DNA of 64,000 nucleotides. It comes from Clavelina lepadiformis (Eukaryota; Chordata; Ascidiacea; Aplousobranchia; Clavelinidae). The position numbers were made by a program, and so were the translations under genes. The stretch covers positions 7,132,501 through 7,196,500 of the forward strand of contig NC_135243.1 of assembly GCF_947623445.1 (NCBI RefSeq), in the 5' to 3' direction. The notes under the pieces were generated by a model, which worked only from the letters and a program-made list of their open reading frames with translations, made no database searches and was not told where the DNA came from. Shown piece after piece: positions 13,201 through 23,337 of the stretch. The stretch's first letter is position 1. Each line of letters opens with the position of its first letter.

Positions 13201-14157
13201 CATTATCACACCAAAAAGCTCTTCAGTACCTCTGGGCGGTTGCTTATAGTTACTCAAATCATTCTCATGTACTTGTAGAAGTGATCGTAAATTGAATTGT
13301 TTTCTTAGACTTTAACATTAAAATAGTATTATCATTGAACAACTATATGTTAGCTATATATGCGCCATTTCCACACAAAATACGGAATATGAAGGTACAG
13401 TAAAACTATATTGTAGATATATGTATAATTTGTCGACGAATTTCACACAAACTAAAATTTGTTAAAACATCCAACATTTCTGTAAATGCTTAGTTTGAGT
13501 ATTTCTTATAGTTTCGGCATTATTGTTAAAAAAAAAACTGGAAAAACATTTCATTAGGATTTTTATTGCGACCTTTGGGGTATTCCAGCTTTGAAAATAA
13601 GTTCTGCAACCTGCCTACAAAAAGTCAATGATTGCATAAATCTATGTTTTAAAAAATCAAGTTGTCATTCTTTATGAACAAGAAGTGACGTTGTTGAACA
13701 GGCTTTTTACTTAATTGGAGAAATACTATTTTTTCTTTGTCTTTTTCTATGTTCAATATATATTCAAAGGAACCATGGCTGTTCAATTGTCATTCTGTAT
13801 ATCCTTTTATTGAAGCTTTGAATTATAGGAAACAACGTGACCGTTTTTACTGCCATCAGTTTTTGTACTCTACAAGGAATAATCGATATTTTTAGCCAAA
13901 CAAACGTAGATTTTTTTGACCTTAACAATGTAAAGGTATATACTATATAGGAAGAAAACTGGATGTAAGCAAGAAAGGTTTGCGGTTTTAATATCTGCAT
14001 TAGTATTGTTGATGTCATGGGCAACGTCTACAACAAAAATGGTTAATATGTCAATAGTGACCGATCAGTCGAATGGCAAAGCGCTTCAATGGCAAATCAC
14101 TTAAAAAGTGTTTAGATGGTGAGTAACTTTATCGGTTGTTCCTTATGCGTAGTAGTA

Positions 14158-14215
14158 TGCGCAATCGCGCACAAGACATTACGCAATTGTACACAAGACA
14201 CACGCAATTGTATAA
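14158..14215 (+). repeat. Short tandem repeat, about 21-bp unit
   Basis: Three degenerate units of the form CGCAATTGTACACAAGACA follow each other directly. Confidence 0.6.
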
Positions 14216-14359
14216 GAAGATCGCTCAATAGCTTCTCCATGTTTTACGGACTCCACTTGAACTAAAAGATTATACCGCATATGTATAACGTGCAAGTAAA
14301 TTAATTGTATATAAAAACGTTTTTTATTATACCATGTTGAGCCAACGTTTTAGAAGCAG

Positions 14360-14392
14360 CTCTCAAGCGAAATAAGTTTTGGGCACCACTGG
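14360..14392 (-). mobile_element. Possible hAT terminus
   Basis: The plus strand ends TTTTGGGCACCACTG, the reverse complement of CAGTGGTGCCCAAAA, a typical hAT end. The other end and target duplication were not found. Confidence 0.3.
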
Positions 14393-15107
14393 TTTAGATG
14401 AAAGTGCTTTGTTTTTTTTACATCACTATCTCCTTAGAGTCTTGGTTAAGATCTTTCCATTTTAATGTGTCCAATCTATGGATGAAAACGTGTAGGTTAG
14501 GCATACTAGCTATTTAAGTTACTCTTCGGCTACTTATAATGAACTACATTGTGCAATAAATCAAACCAATGAAACAATAAAATAGTTTGGCAAGTTAAGG
14601 GTTTAACTGCATCGCAATAACATTAAAAATAAAATCTAAACTTATATCAGACATGTGACAGTCTTGTGCTTGTGTACGGTGAGTAGTATTGATAAGCAGC
14701 GTTGAAAAAACCTGAATCACGAGACTACTTAAGCATAAGCAGTTAGAATAACAATAAAAATAAAAACTATCAAACATGTGACTGTTTTGTGATCATATCT
14801 AATACGTATAGTCAACTTCTGATTATGTAAGCGATGCTAAAACAGCTGTATCACATGACATAGTATTTGCTTCATGGCAGCGTTTGAAAGAACAAGCATT
14901 GGCAGAGATTGGTTATTTAACTTAGTCCTTAAGTGTGTTAAACTGACAATACAAAATCATATTAGTGACAGTCGTTAAGGCATAAACCCTTAACGCCGGC
15001 AAATTGTTGCAGTCCAACATGGCAAGTTTTGTGTAGAGCAGTATTCATAAGCGGTACTTTAGAAAAATAACAAAAACGGAATGCATACAGTGTGTCAACC
15101 GAACACG

Positions 15108-15115
15108 TATAAATA
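15108..15115 (+). promoter_or_regulatory. TATA box of gene A
   Basis: TATAAATA lies 66 bp upstream of the ATG, inside CGTATAAATAGCCATGATC, a block kept in gene B at the same distance. Confidence 0.7.
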
Positions 15116-15173
15116 GCCATGATCGGGTACAATCTCCAGTTTTCACTTGCAAGTCGAACGTTGGTGAAAAAAC

Positions 15174-18100
15174 ATGAAGCTCTTGTTAGTTCTCTTGGCG
15201 TGCGTTGCCGTAAGTGTTAATTTCGAGATCTGTGCAATACTTTGAAATGAACTAGACTTCTATTGATCTGAAACTAGATATTTTGACTTGTTCTTTTTCA
15301 GGCTGCCAATGCTTACTCTTACAGCTACTGGTGTGGACACCAATTCTATGTCTACCCTTCAAGCTATTGTCTCCGTTACCGTGTTGCCTTCAACCCATAT
15401 TGGTGCTCTCTCAGTTACTACTCCAAGGTTTTGAAGACCTACCCCGGTGAAAAATGCGGCGAAGCTGGATGGACAGGTGAAACATTGAACAAATTAAAAC
15501 TAATACAAGTTGATCTAAAACCATATTGAAAATGAATGAAACCAAACGTTTTAAAATCAATGTTTAACTCGTTACAACCCAATGCAATCGGGAAAAAGTA
15601 TTCAAAAACGCACCAATACTTTTGCCAGAAACTCCCGTCGCCACTTTGACCGGTCAGGTTTCTAGCGCTTTGAAAGCTGAACTCACCAAGATCACCGGTG
15701 ATCTTAACGCTGCCAGGACCAAGTGGTACAACGAAGTTACCGGCGTCTACAACAACTTCATTGCTGAACATCAGAAGTACATCACCATCTACTACAACTG
15801 GCTGTAAGTTCAGAAAGGTTTGCCCTGCGTAAATACAGTGTTGTATTCATAACTTTCTCAAACACTTGATAAATCAACTTGTCGTTTTTGGCTTGTCACA
15901 GTAAAGTGAAGTTCCCCGCCGAAGCTGCCAAATACAACACTGAAATGCAAAAGAAGTGCGCCGAATACAAGAAGAAGCTCGATGATCAAAAGGCAACAGC
16001 CGATGCCGCCTACAGAAAGGCCATCACCGATAAGATCAGCAGCGTCGCTGAATACCACAAGAAGGTCGTCAAGGCGTAAGTGGGCTTTGCAATAAATAAA
16101 CAAACTCATAAAGCACTGTAAACAAAGCTCTATACAAGCTACCGCGGTTTCACGATCGGATTATTTTGTTTAGTTTCTCTGACTGTTTGACCACTCGTGC
16201 CACCAAGCTTAGCGATTACAAGGACGCCTCTGCTAAAAAGATTCAGGAATACGTCCAGAAATTCGTCACTGCCAAGTTTGCCATCATTGAAAAGAACAAG
16301 GAAGCCTACAAGAAGGCTTTGGTTAAACTTTTCGGTAAGGTTAAAACATCAACTAGATGACATTTGATAATAAATCATAATCATGCTAAACTTACAATAA
16401 ATTGGAATAACCATTGTTTCAAACGTATGAATTATTATAGTTTGTGTTTAAACAAACAGCTCATGATATGCTAAATGCTTATTCTGTCAAACGTTTTGTA
16501 CAGCAATTGGTTTATGGATATTGGTACAAGCTATTTTTCACAGTAGGCTATAACGAATGATCATCATGACATTTTTTATAAGATATATACTTTTGTGATA
16601 ATTTTAAAAATGTTTCCTCAAATCCATTGATATTCTCATCCAATAACACTTTAACATGTTCAGATGCCCAGCCCGCTGCTGTCGACCACGCCACCACCTA
16701 TTACAGGGAACAAATGAAGATCAAGGTCTACGGTGAAAGCAGAAAATACCTCGACAATCTTGTCAAGTACTACGCCGCTCTTGTCAAGGCTTACACTTGC
16801 GCTTACAGCTGTTCCGTCGGTGGTTGTCTCGGTTTCTCCAAGCGCAGCTACTACAGTGGATGGTAAGAGAATCTTTTTAACAACGTTTGACTAATTTCAT
16901 TAAACAAACATGATTTACCAAATAAAATTTGCATAAATATTTATTTAAGTTCCTTACTTAATGAAGTAACGCATCACATACTCGATACTTGAAGCACATT
17001 TGTAATTATAGCACCAGATTGGCTACTTTCAAGTCCGCTATTGGCTGCAAGTACTACGGTTTGGGTGCCTACAACTACAAGGTCCGTTGCGGAACCTACA
17101 AGAACTTGAAGACCTGCGACCTCGGTAGAAAACTGACTTGCTTACTCTGAAGAGTAGCATGATAATTGTTCAATATACTTTTGTTTATGGACGCACAAAA
17201 CATATTTTACTTCAAGTATATTTTTGGAAACATAGATCTGTACCTGTAAATGATCACCCGGTCTTAACCACTTTTCAAAATGTTATCATTCTGTTCTTTA
17301 TAAAGCCGCCGTCGCCAAGGGTAACATCGATCAAGTTGTCGCTGATTTGGAAAAGAAGAGGGATGACACCGTCACCGCCCGCACTACCGCTTTCAACACC
17401 TGGAAGAGCAAGCAACAAGGTTTGAACACCCAATACCTTGCCGCTTACAGGAAGATTGTCTGCGACAGGCACACCTGGTATATCAATTACCTCACCGCCA
17501 GAGCTAACTGCGAGTAAGTTATAATGGCATTTGCATCACCTTTTTAGATCGCACCGTCATCTACAGATAGAATGAAATATCTGTTTTTGATTTTGTGCAG
17601 CGGAGTCACCACATCTGCCGAACAAACTGAAATCAACCAAGAACGTAGCAGACTTGCCGCCGAAAAGACCAAGTTGTACAACGCATACAAGGCTAAGCTC
17701 GACAAGATCATCACTGACGCCCAAACCAGCTTCAACAAGAGAATGGCCGACTACAAGAAGGCTGTCGGTGACCTTATCACCAAGATTAGAGGTTACTTCA
17801 ATGCTTGCACTACCAAGCGTACCAAGGCCATCAGCGATTACAAGAAAAAGCTCGAAGACAAACGTGACGCTTACAAAGTTGAACTTAACAAGAAGCTCGT
17901 TGCTGTAAGTTATTGCAGTGACTTATAATAAAAATATAAAGTAAGCCAGAGAAATTAAGTTTTAAAAACATCCTTGTTATTAATCAATTTCGTGCTCTTG
18001 GTTCTATAGTCCAGGACTGCCCACTTGGCCCATTTCCAGAAGATGCTTGATTGCTACCACGGTGAAGGCTCCACAGCTTCTGCTGTCACTCAGTTGAAAT

Positions 18101-18424
18101 CCACTTACACAAACTACATCGTCGGTAAAACCAACACCATGGTCAGAAACTTCTGCACCGAATATCAAAAGAAGATCGACAACCTTGTCAACCATTACTC
18201 CTGCAGCTACAAATGCAGAGTCAGTGCCTGCTACAGTTTGCCCAGTTACCACTGCGGCAGCTACTACAGCTGGCACTTTTCCGCCCCCAAGGCTAGCTGC
18301 TACACCTTCAAGTACAGCCTTTATTGGTAAGTGTGCTCAACTTTCGGCAAAACCGATTTCCTTTTTATTTGGCACAAGACTAATGATTTCCTTTTTTGTT
18401 TACAGCAACAGGTTTTACTGTTAA
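15174..18424 (+). CDS. Secreted Tyr/Lys/Cys-rich helical protein, copy A (11 exons)
   Basis: Exons: 15174-15209, 15302-15476, 15629-15803, 15902-16075, 16174-16334, 16664-16862, 17012-17124, 17306-17513, 17601-17904, 18010-18326, 18406-18424. Junctions are GT-AG and in phase; 626 residues. The signal peptide starts MKLLLVLLACVAAANA. Exon 2 encodes a Tyr/Cys-rich module (YSYSYWCGHQFYVYPSSYC). Exons 3-6 and 8-10 encode Lys/Ala-rich helical segments with recurring YKxxL/V units (YKKKL, YKKAL, YKAKL, YKKAV). Cys/Tyr modules follow each: YTCAYSC in exons 6-7 and YSCSYKC with YHCGSYYSW in exons 10-11. I recognise no family. Codons are strongly biased (AAG, TAC, GTC, GCC) against the AT-rich flanks, as in highly expressed genes. 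The donor after exon 7 (GTAGAA) is the weakest; without it the frame would end eight codons later. Role inferred only: a secreted structural or adhesive protein. Confidence 0.87.
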
Positions 18425-18438
18425 CTGACTACAAGAGA

Positions 18439-18444
18439 ATAAAA
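18439..18444 (+). promoter_or_regulatory. Poly(A) signal of gene A
   Basis: AATAAA 15 bp after the stop codon, conserved in copy B. Confidence 0.65.
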
Positions 18445-18674
18445 CCAACTTTCCATGAACATTTAGTGGAACAGTAGTTGTCATATAATGTACTAAAAAT
18501 AAACTGAAACCGAAAAGCAATGTTTCTTGTGATATCGATTCATGACCGAACAGAATTGAAGCAGTTAGGGTCAGACAGATATCATAATTATTTTAAAAAT
18601 TAAATCATTACCGAATAAAATAGGATATGAATCTACGCTTTGATCTATAGTATTTATTCAATGTTGTCTATATG

Positions 18675-18968
18675 CAGGGTTTCCAAAGTTTTCAGGCCAT
18701 GGACCCCTATTTGTGAATCTGTTATTTCTCGGTCCCCAGTCTTATGTCGAATCAAATTTTTCTGCGCAACCGGTCAAACATAACAAAAATAAATAACACC
18801 GAATCATAATTACTGACAAACTAGTGAGACGGATGGTGTTGCATATACGATTGCCAACGCTTCGAAATTTTTTCAATTACGAATCACTGTGTCAATTAAT
18901 TAATTATCTATGTCTGACTTTTTGTATTTTCTGTCATGTCGTCACGGACGCTAGTTTGGGAAACCCTG
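18675..18968. mobile_element. hAT-like MITE, 294 bp
   Basis: Perfect terminal inverted repeats CAGGGTTTCC / GGAAACCCTG, with GGACCCC-type subterminal sequence as in Charlie-like hAT elements. The flanking 8-mers (TCTATATG and TTCTACAA) are only partly alike, so the target duplication is eroded. It lies in the spacer between genes A and B. Confidence 0.7.
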
Positions 18969-19261
18969 TTCTACAATCTACACTGCTTACATTCAGACTT
19001 TAAAGTGCTATTATAAAAACATTTATCCTGGCTAAAGAAATAACTAATTTATTTAACGTTTCAGATCAAGACATAATATGCAAAAAATAGATTTCACAAA
19101 TAAACTATGTAATGAAAATCGAAAACCGTACACTTCTTTTACAAATTAGCTTTCTATCAGCTCTTAAACATTTCATACAAACTCTAGCCAAGTTTCACAC
19201 AACACGATAGGAAACCTCAATAGACACTCACGTTGTGATTACAAAGAAAGGGCTGTTTTTC

Positions 19262-20910
19262 TTTGAAAACTATACCGTTCTTTAAGTTGAGTCACGGCGC
19301 TAACCAGAAAAGGATAAAACGCTGCTCTTCTCCAGTAAGTGGAGACTGTATCAGCGGGAACATTTACCCGAAGAAGTTGGCGGGCTTATTTTCCAGGCAC
19401 GCCAATCGGACTTCCGTAAAGAATTTCTGCCCGAGTGAGATAATTGTAATATGTGTCGTCGTATGTCTTGCCAGGTGTGAATTGAGTTCTTTAAGGAGAC
19501 CATCGCTTGATAAATCCCAACAAAAGATGATTGTAGCAAAGTAGAAAACGTTTTTGTAACTTCCATCATTCTTGAGAAGCTGAAGACAACAGACTGTTAC
19601 TCCACCCACCGTGTTTGGCAATGCTGTTGCAGCTTTTTTTCGGGAGCTCTCTGGGCATTCCGACGCAATAATTTTCTGAACAACTGACATACCTTTGTTT
19701 GATTCTGCAAAAAAATGACAGTGGCTTTCATGACTGTGGAGCTGATGAATTGAACGAAAGTAGCATAAGTGTGGCACAGATTGAGATTATTATAGCACAA
19801 TGTACACAGCACATGCTTTTGAACACCATTGTAATTCTCTGACAAAGCTGAAGCACTGTCGTATCCTTGGGCAACCTTAAAAAAAAACATCCACACCTGA
19901 TTCTTTCAGAATTCGAAGAAACTGATCTGCTAAACCTGCGCCTGTGAGATCAAGTGCAAGAGAGAAACAAAAGAATCTTTCATACCTGCAAGAATCTTTT
20001 ACGTATCGCAGACAAACAATCAGCTGCTCTTGTTTCGAAAAATCCGTTGTTTCATCGGCCATGAGAGTAAAAAATTTGGTGTTGCACACTTCTTCCACGA
20101 GGACCTTTCTCTGTGCGACTTCAATAGCATTGATAAGATCGTCTTGTGTACTAGGAGATATGTACGTCGAATTACGAGGAGCATGTTTTAGATTGTTTTT
20201 TGCAATATGGGGATGATGATACATCATCTCCGCATTGCATCATTCAATGGAGAAGAGCTCGAAAATTTCCCTCGTTGAACGCTATGTCAATAGATAGCTC
20301 ACCACCATCCCTGTGTCTACGCAAAGTTAACCCAAGTTGTCCCAAGTGTTCAATTCCTTTGAAAATTCCTTTCAAGCACTCTCGATTCTTCGCTCGCTTC
20401 TCTGCAAAAGCACAGTCCAACTGCATAGCAGCGCTTCCAGTGTCGTTTCTCAATCGAAGTCCCTGTTCATTTTCCTCTCCCACACAGTGTGCATGGAAAT
20501 CCGTTTGAAGGTGACTGGTTAAACAGCCATGCTTCCCTGTTAAGGGAGCATATTTCTGCAACGGAAACTTCGCAAGAAGACTCAGCTTGATACCTCGAAC
20601 TGCCTTCAGTGCAAATATCACGCAATACTTGCAAAATAAGCCATTTTTCAAAAGAGAGAAAGCAAAAGATTCATTTGAACCAGAAATATGTTTCTTTCCG
20701 AGATACTTTTTTTCGCATTTTTTGTCGTCTTTGGGCACGTTGAAAGGCCAAACAAAGCTGTCAGAAGGACACCACACTTTGCCCAACAGTTCAAGACGCT
20801 TTCGGTCATCTAACAAAGAAGTGTCAATGGCATGTCCAATATCAAATTGCGACACTGCATCCGATAAACATGTGGCATATTTTTTACTATTTTTTCTGCT
20901 TCTTTGACGT
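19262..20910 (-). pseudogene. Decayed hAT transposase (TTF zinc finger / DUF4371 type)
   Basis: Reading 3' to 5' on the plus strand, four overlapping ORFs (20855-20244, 20227-19877, 19896-19597, 19777-19364) and a short tail to 19262 match consecutive parts of a ZMYM1-like hAT transposase. Visible are the N-terminal LLGKVWCPSDSFVWPF and FCKYCVIF (TTF-type finger), the catalytic-domain motif FTLMADETTDFSKQEQL, GYDSASALSENYNGVQ, CQTRWVE near the middle and YWRRAAFYPFL near the end. The ORFs use three frames, so at least three frameshifts are needed, and the C-terminal dimerisation domain appears lost. It is a DNA transposon relic inserted in the spacer of the A/B palindrome. A domesticated gene is unlikely given the frame breaks, though unseen introns could mimic some. 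Confidence 0.85.
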
Positions 20911-21242
20911 TGAAAAATAAGATTCTATTCCTCGCTTCGACTTCACTGAACTGAAACTGAAACGTTGCTATCTGCACAAACTTCTAATAAATAAATGTAT
21001 TCTTTACAAAGCTGAACCAATGGCCATTTGAAACAGTATTAAGAAAAATAATCATTGCTCACAACGGTTTTTATTTCAAAATTAAGGCTGTCTAAACTTT
21101 TCCTAAAATAAAAATTAGAATATACAGGTAAAGTAGCGTTCTAAGGGTTAACTAATGCCCCCGCCCCCCTAAATACGCTAGTGTGCACAGTGTACAATTT
21201 TCTTGAAGTGTCAGTTTTAACAATGTCAAGTTAAAATCGTTC

Positions 21243-21510
21243 ACTATGAATATGGAAATCCACCAGGGGTGTGTGCTGTCACCTCTTTTCGTCATAGTTT
21301 ACATGAATTGGAAAGTCAGGCATAACTTTTGTGATGATCGGTTTGTTCTGATTGGAGGCAGTAGAATCAGTCACATACTCCAGGAAAGACTTGCAAATCA
21401 AATTATGTTTGCCACAATAACCGACAAAAGAGCAACCGGTTGACCAAGAACCAAGTGGCATAATTACATCACTGACTTGGCCTGGTCACGACTAGATATC
21501 CCTTTAGCGT
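21243..21510 (+). mobile_element. Internally deleted LINE fragment (RTE-like reverse transcriptase)
   Basis: The start encodes HQGCVLSPLFVIVYMNW, a reverse-transcriptase palm motif. It runs almost directly into ERLANQIMFATITDKRATG and then PRTKWHNYITDLAWSRL, which in intact elements of this type is the C-terminal tail. The middle of the RT domain, including FADD, is missing. Confidence 0.75.
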
Positions 21511-22176
21511 CTCTTTCGTCACGTCTGAACTGACGTGACGAACCGTAGACGTAGTAAATAATCTTGTTTTAGGAGCTCCAAGAGCTACTATTCCCACAAC
21601 TCTCCTGTGAGAATGAATGAAAATTTTGCAACGAGAGAAAGAGAGAAAGTGAGCATATAAATAATCTATGACATGGCCGATGGTAACTGAACGCAGTTAT
21701 GCAAAGCACAAGATACGAGTAAGCACAGCACACCATCCGTGTCTCGAATCTTTTCAATGCAATTAGCAAAGGTTATCGACGTATTCATAATAAATTTTTG
21801 TGAAATTTACTAAAAATATATGACCTAGGTGGTTTAAAGACATCTGGCCAACACAACGACAACAACGATTTAATGTCATGATGTGTTTATTTGCACAGGA
21901 TAATATCTTTCGGTCAGGATTCATATAAATAGTTATCTCTATTTCGAGCTTAAGAGGTAATTTGTTAGTGCACTAGTTTTTTAATTAAAAAGAAAGCGAC
22001 AACTGAGCAAAAATAAACAGACGTGTTTTTCGTGCTTATTATATTTTTCTTCCATAAATAGGTTAAATGTTCAATTGGAGCTTCAGTTCGGAAATTGTTA
22101 CGCCATTGATTTAAACATTAAACGAGTTCATTACACATTTATAATTGTTTACAACACACTCGTAGTTTATAACACA

Positions 22177-22211
22177 TTGATAACTGTTGAGAATTATCCG
22201 GATAGCATTGT
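22177..22211 (+). repeat. Dispersed repeat fragment, copy 2
   Basis: Counterpart of 10187-10226: TTGAGAATTATCC, GGATAGCATT. Both lie in AT-rich non-coding DNA. Confidence 0.45.
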
Positions 22212-22214
22212 ACC

Positions 22215-23255
22215 ACAATCTCATGATGATTATACACAGCGTTCTTTTAAAGGTTGACTTTGGCAACCGCTGAGAAGTTTCAATAGACCGCAGTTATGTT
22301 ATCTAAGTATGTGAAAGGCATATACGGTAATTGGTATTTTTTTGCTATAGTTGCAGAGAAACATTTTTTGAGAGACCGTTGGAGAAATTCAACAAATCGT
22401 TTCGGTTCCTCAAAACGCCTTAAAAACACCGGTTATACAAAACGATTTTTATAAGTTTGTGGTGAGAAAATGTTTCTATAACTCTACAAAACAATCAATT
22501 TCACATATATACATCGGCAATTTAAATATTTTCGGCTGAAATGTTCCCTTATCCATGCTTGTTTTCTTTTTTAAAATAAATCGATAGCATTTTTATTAGT
22601 ATTTTTAGTTTTTTTTATTCACTAGCTTTGGTAAAATTTTTAAACTTGACTTTTCGGAAACTGGTGTATACCATATGTACAAAATACATATATGAACCGG
22701 AATAATCCCAAACACGAAAAAGAACAAAGGAAAAATTTAGAATTAACTGAAAATAACTAACAATAATAAGGATTAATTTAACTGATGATGATTTGTTTTT
22801 TGTTGGTATTGGCTATTGGGGTAGAATATAACAGAAAGAATGCTACATGCATATAAAGATTAATTTTATTAGGTCTTTGGGGTTAAGGTGTACAAATAAA
22901 AAAAACATTTGCATTGTTGCCAATCTTTCAATCGACCTACCATTTCCTTATTTTAAAAAGTTATTGAATTGTTAAACAGTCCATTGCCAAAGTTAGATTA
23001 GTCAAAAATCCTATACTTTCGATTTCTATATTAATGTTGGTGATGTAGTTGCGAGAACAACAATCTAAGCAGGGAGACTCTTGGTAAAACATTGGTTTTG
23101 GGTAATAACGTTTTATTTTAAATGCAACTGTCTGACTATAATTGCAACTGCATTTAAGCGACGGTTTAAACTTTTTTTAAATTTTCCTTCTATCTAACTC
23201 GATCAGGTCCTAAATTCTTCGACAGGCAATTTATATCACAAACCAATTCTTTCAT
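22215..23255. other. Remainder of the A/B spacer
   Basis: AT-rich sequence; I see no gene or clear element here. Confidence 0.45.
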
Positions 23256-23318
23256 GAGTTTATTTTAGTTATATTTTATGACAACTACTGTTCCACTACA
23301 TTTTCATGGAAAGTTGGT

Positions 23319-23324
23319 TTTATT
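23319..23324 (-). promoter_or_regulatory. Poly(A) signal of gene B
   Basis: AATAAA on the minus strand, same place relative to the stop as in gene A. Confidence 0.65.
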
Positions 23325-23337
23325 CTCTTGTAGTCAG

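Larger units (their letters stand above)
7540..14890. other. 7.3-kb stretch with no recognisable gene
   Basis: AT-rich sequence with frequent stops in all frames. I see only short ORFs without recognisable motifs, a hairpin (7927-7980), a possible hAT terminus near 9032, another near 14392, a motif shared with 22177-22211, and a short tandem repeat at 14158-14215. The right part may hold distal regulatory DNA for gene A. Confidence 0.5.
14894..18507 (+). repeat. Arm 1 of the 3.6-kb inverted duplication (copy A)
   Basis: This block, with promoter, all exons, introns and 3' end of gene A, recurs inverted at 23256-26870. Similarity starts near AAGCATTGGCAGAG and ends shortly after the poly(A) signal. 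Edges are estimated by eye. Confidence 0.88.

Noticed and set aside
13764-14024. 86-residue minus-strand ORF
   Set aside because: No motif, no biased codons and no splice context; probably chance.
15439-15771. 110-residue minus-strand ORF
   Set aside because: Antisense shadow of exon 3 of gene A, repeated in copy B (25992-26324) only because the arms are duplicated.
17125-17150. Alternative stop for gene A after exon 7 (frame continues into TGA)
   Set aside because: Copies C and D have a perfect GTAAGT donor at the matching place, and downstream exons keep phase and family similarity in all four genes.
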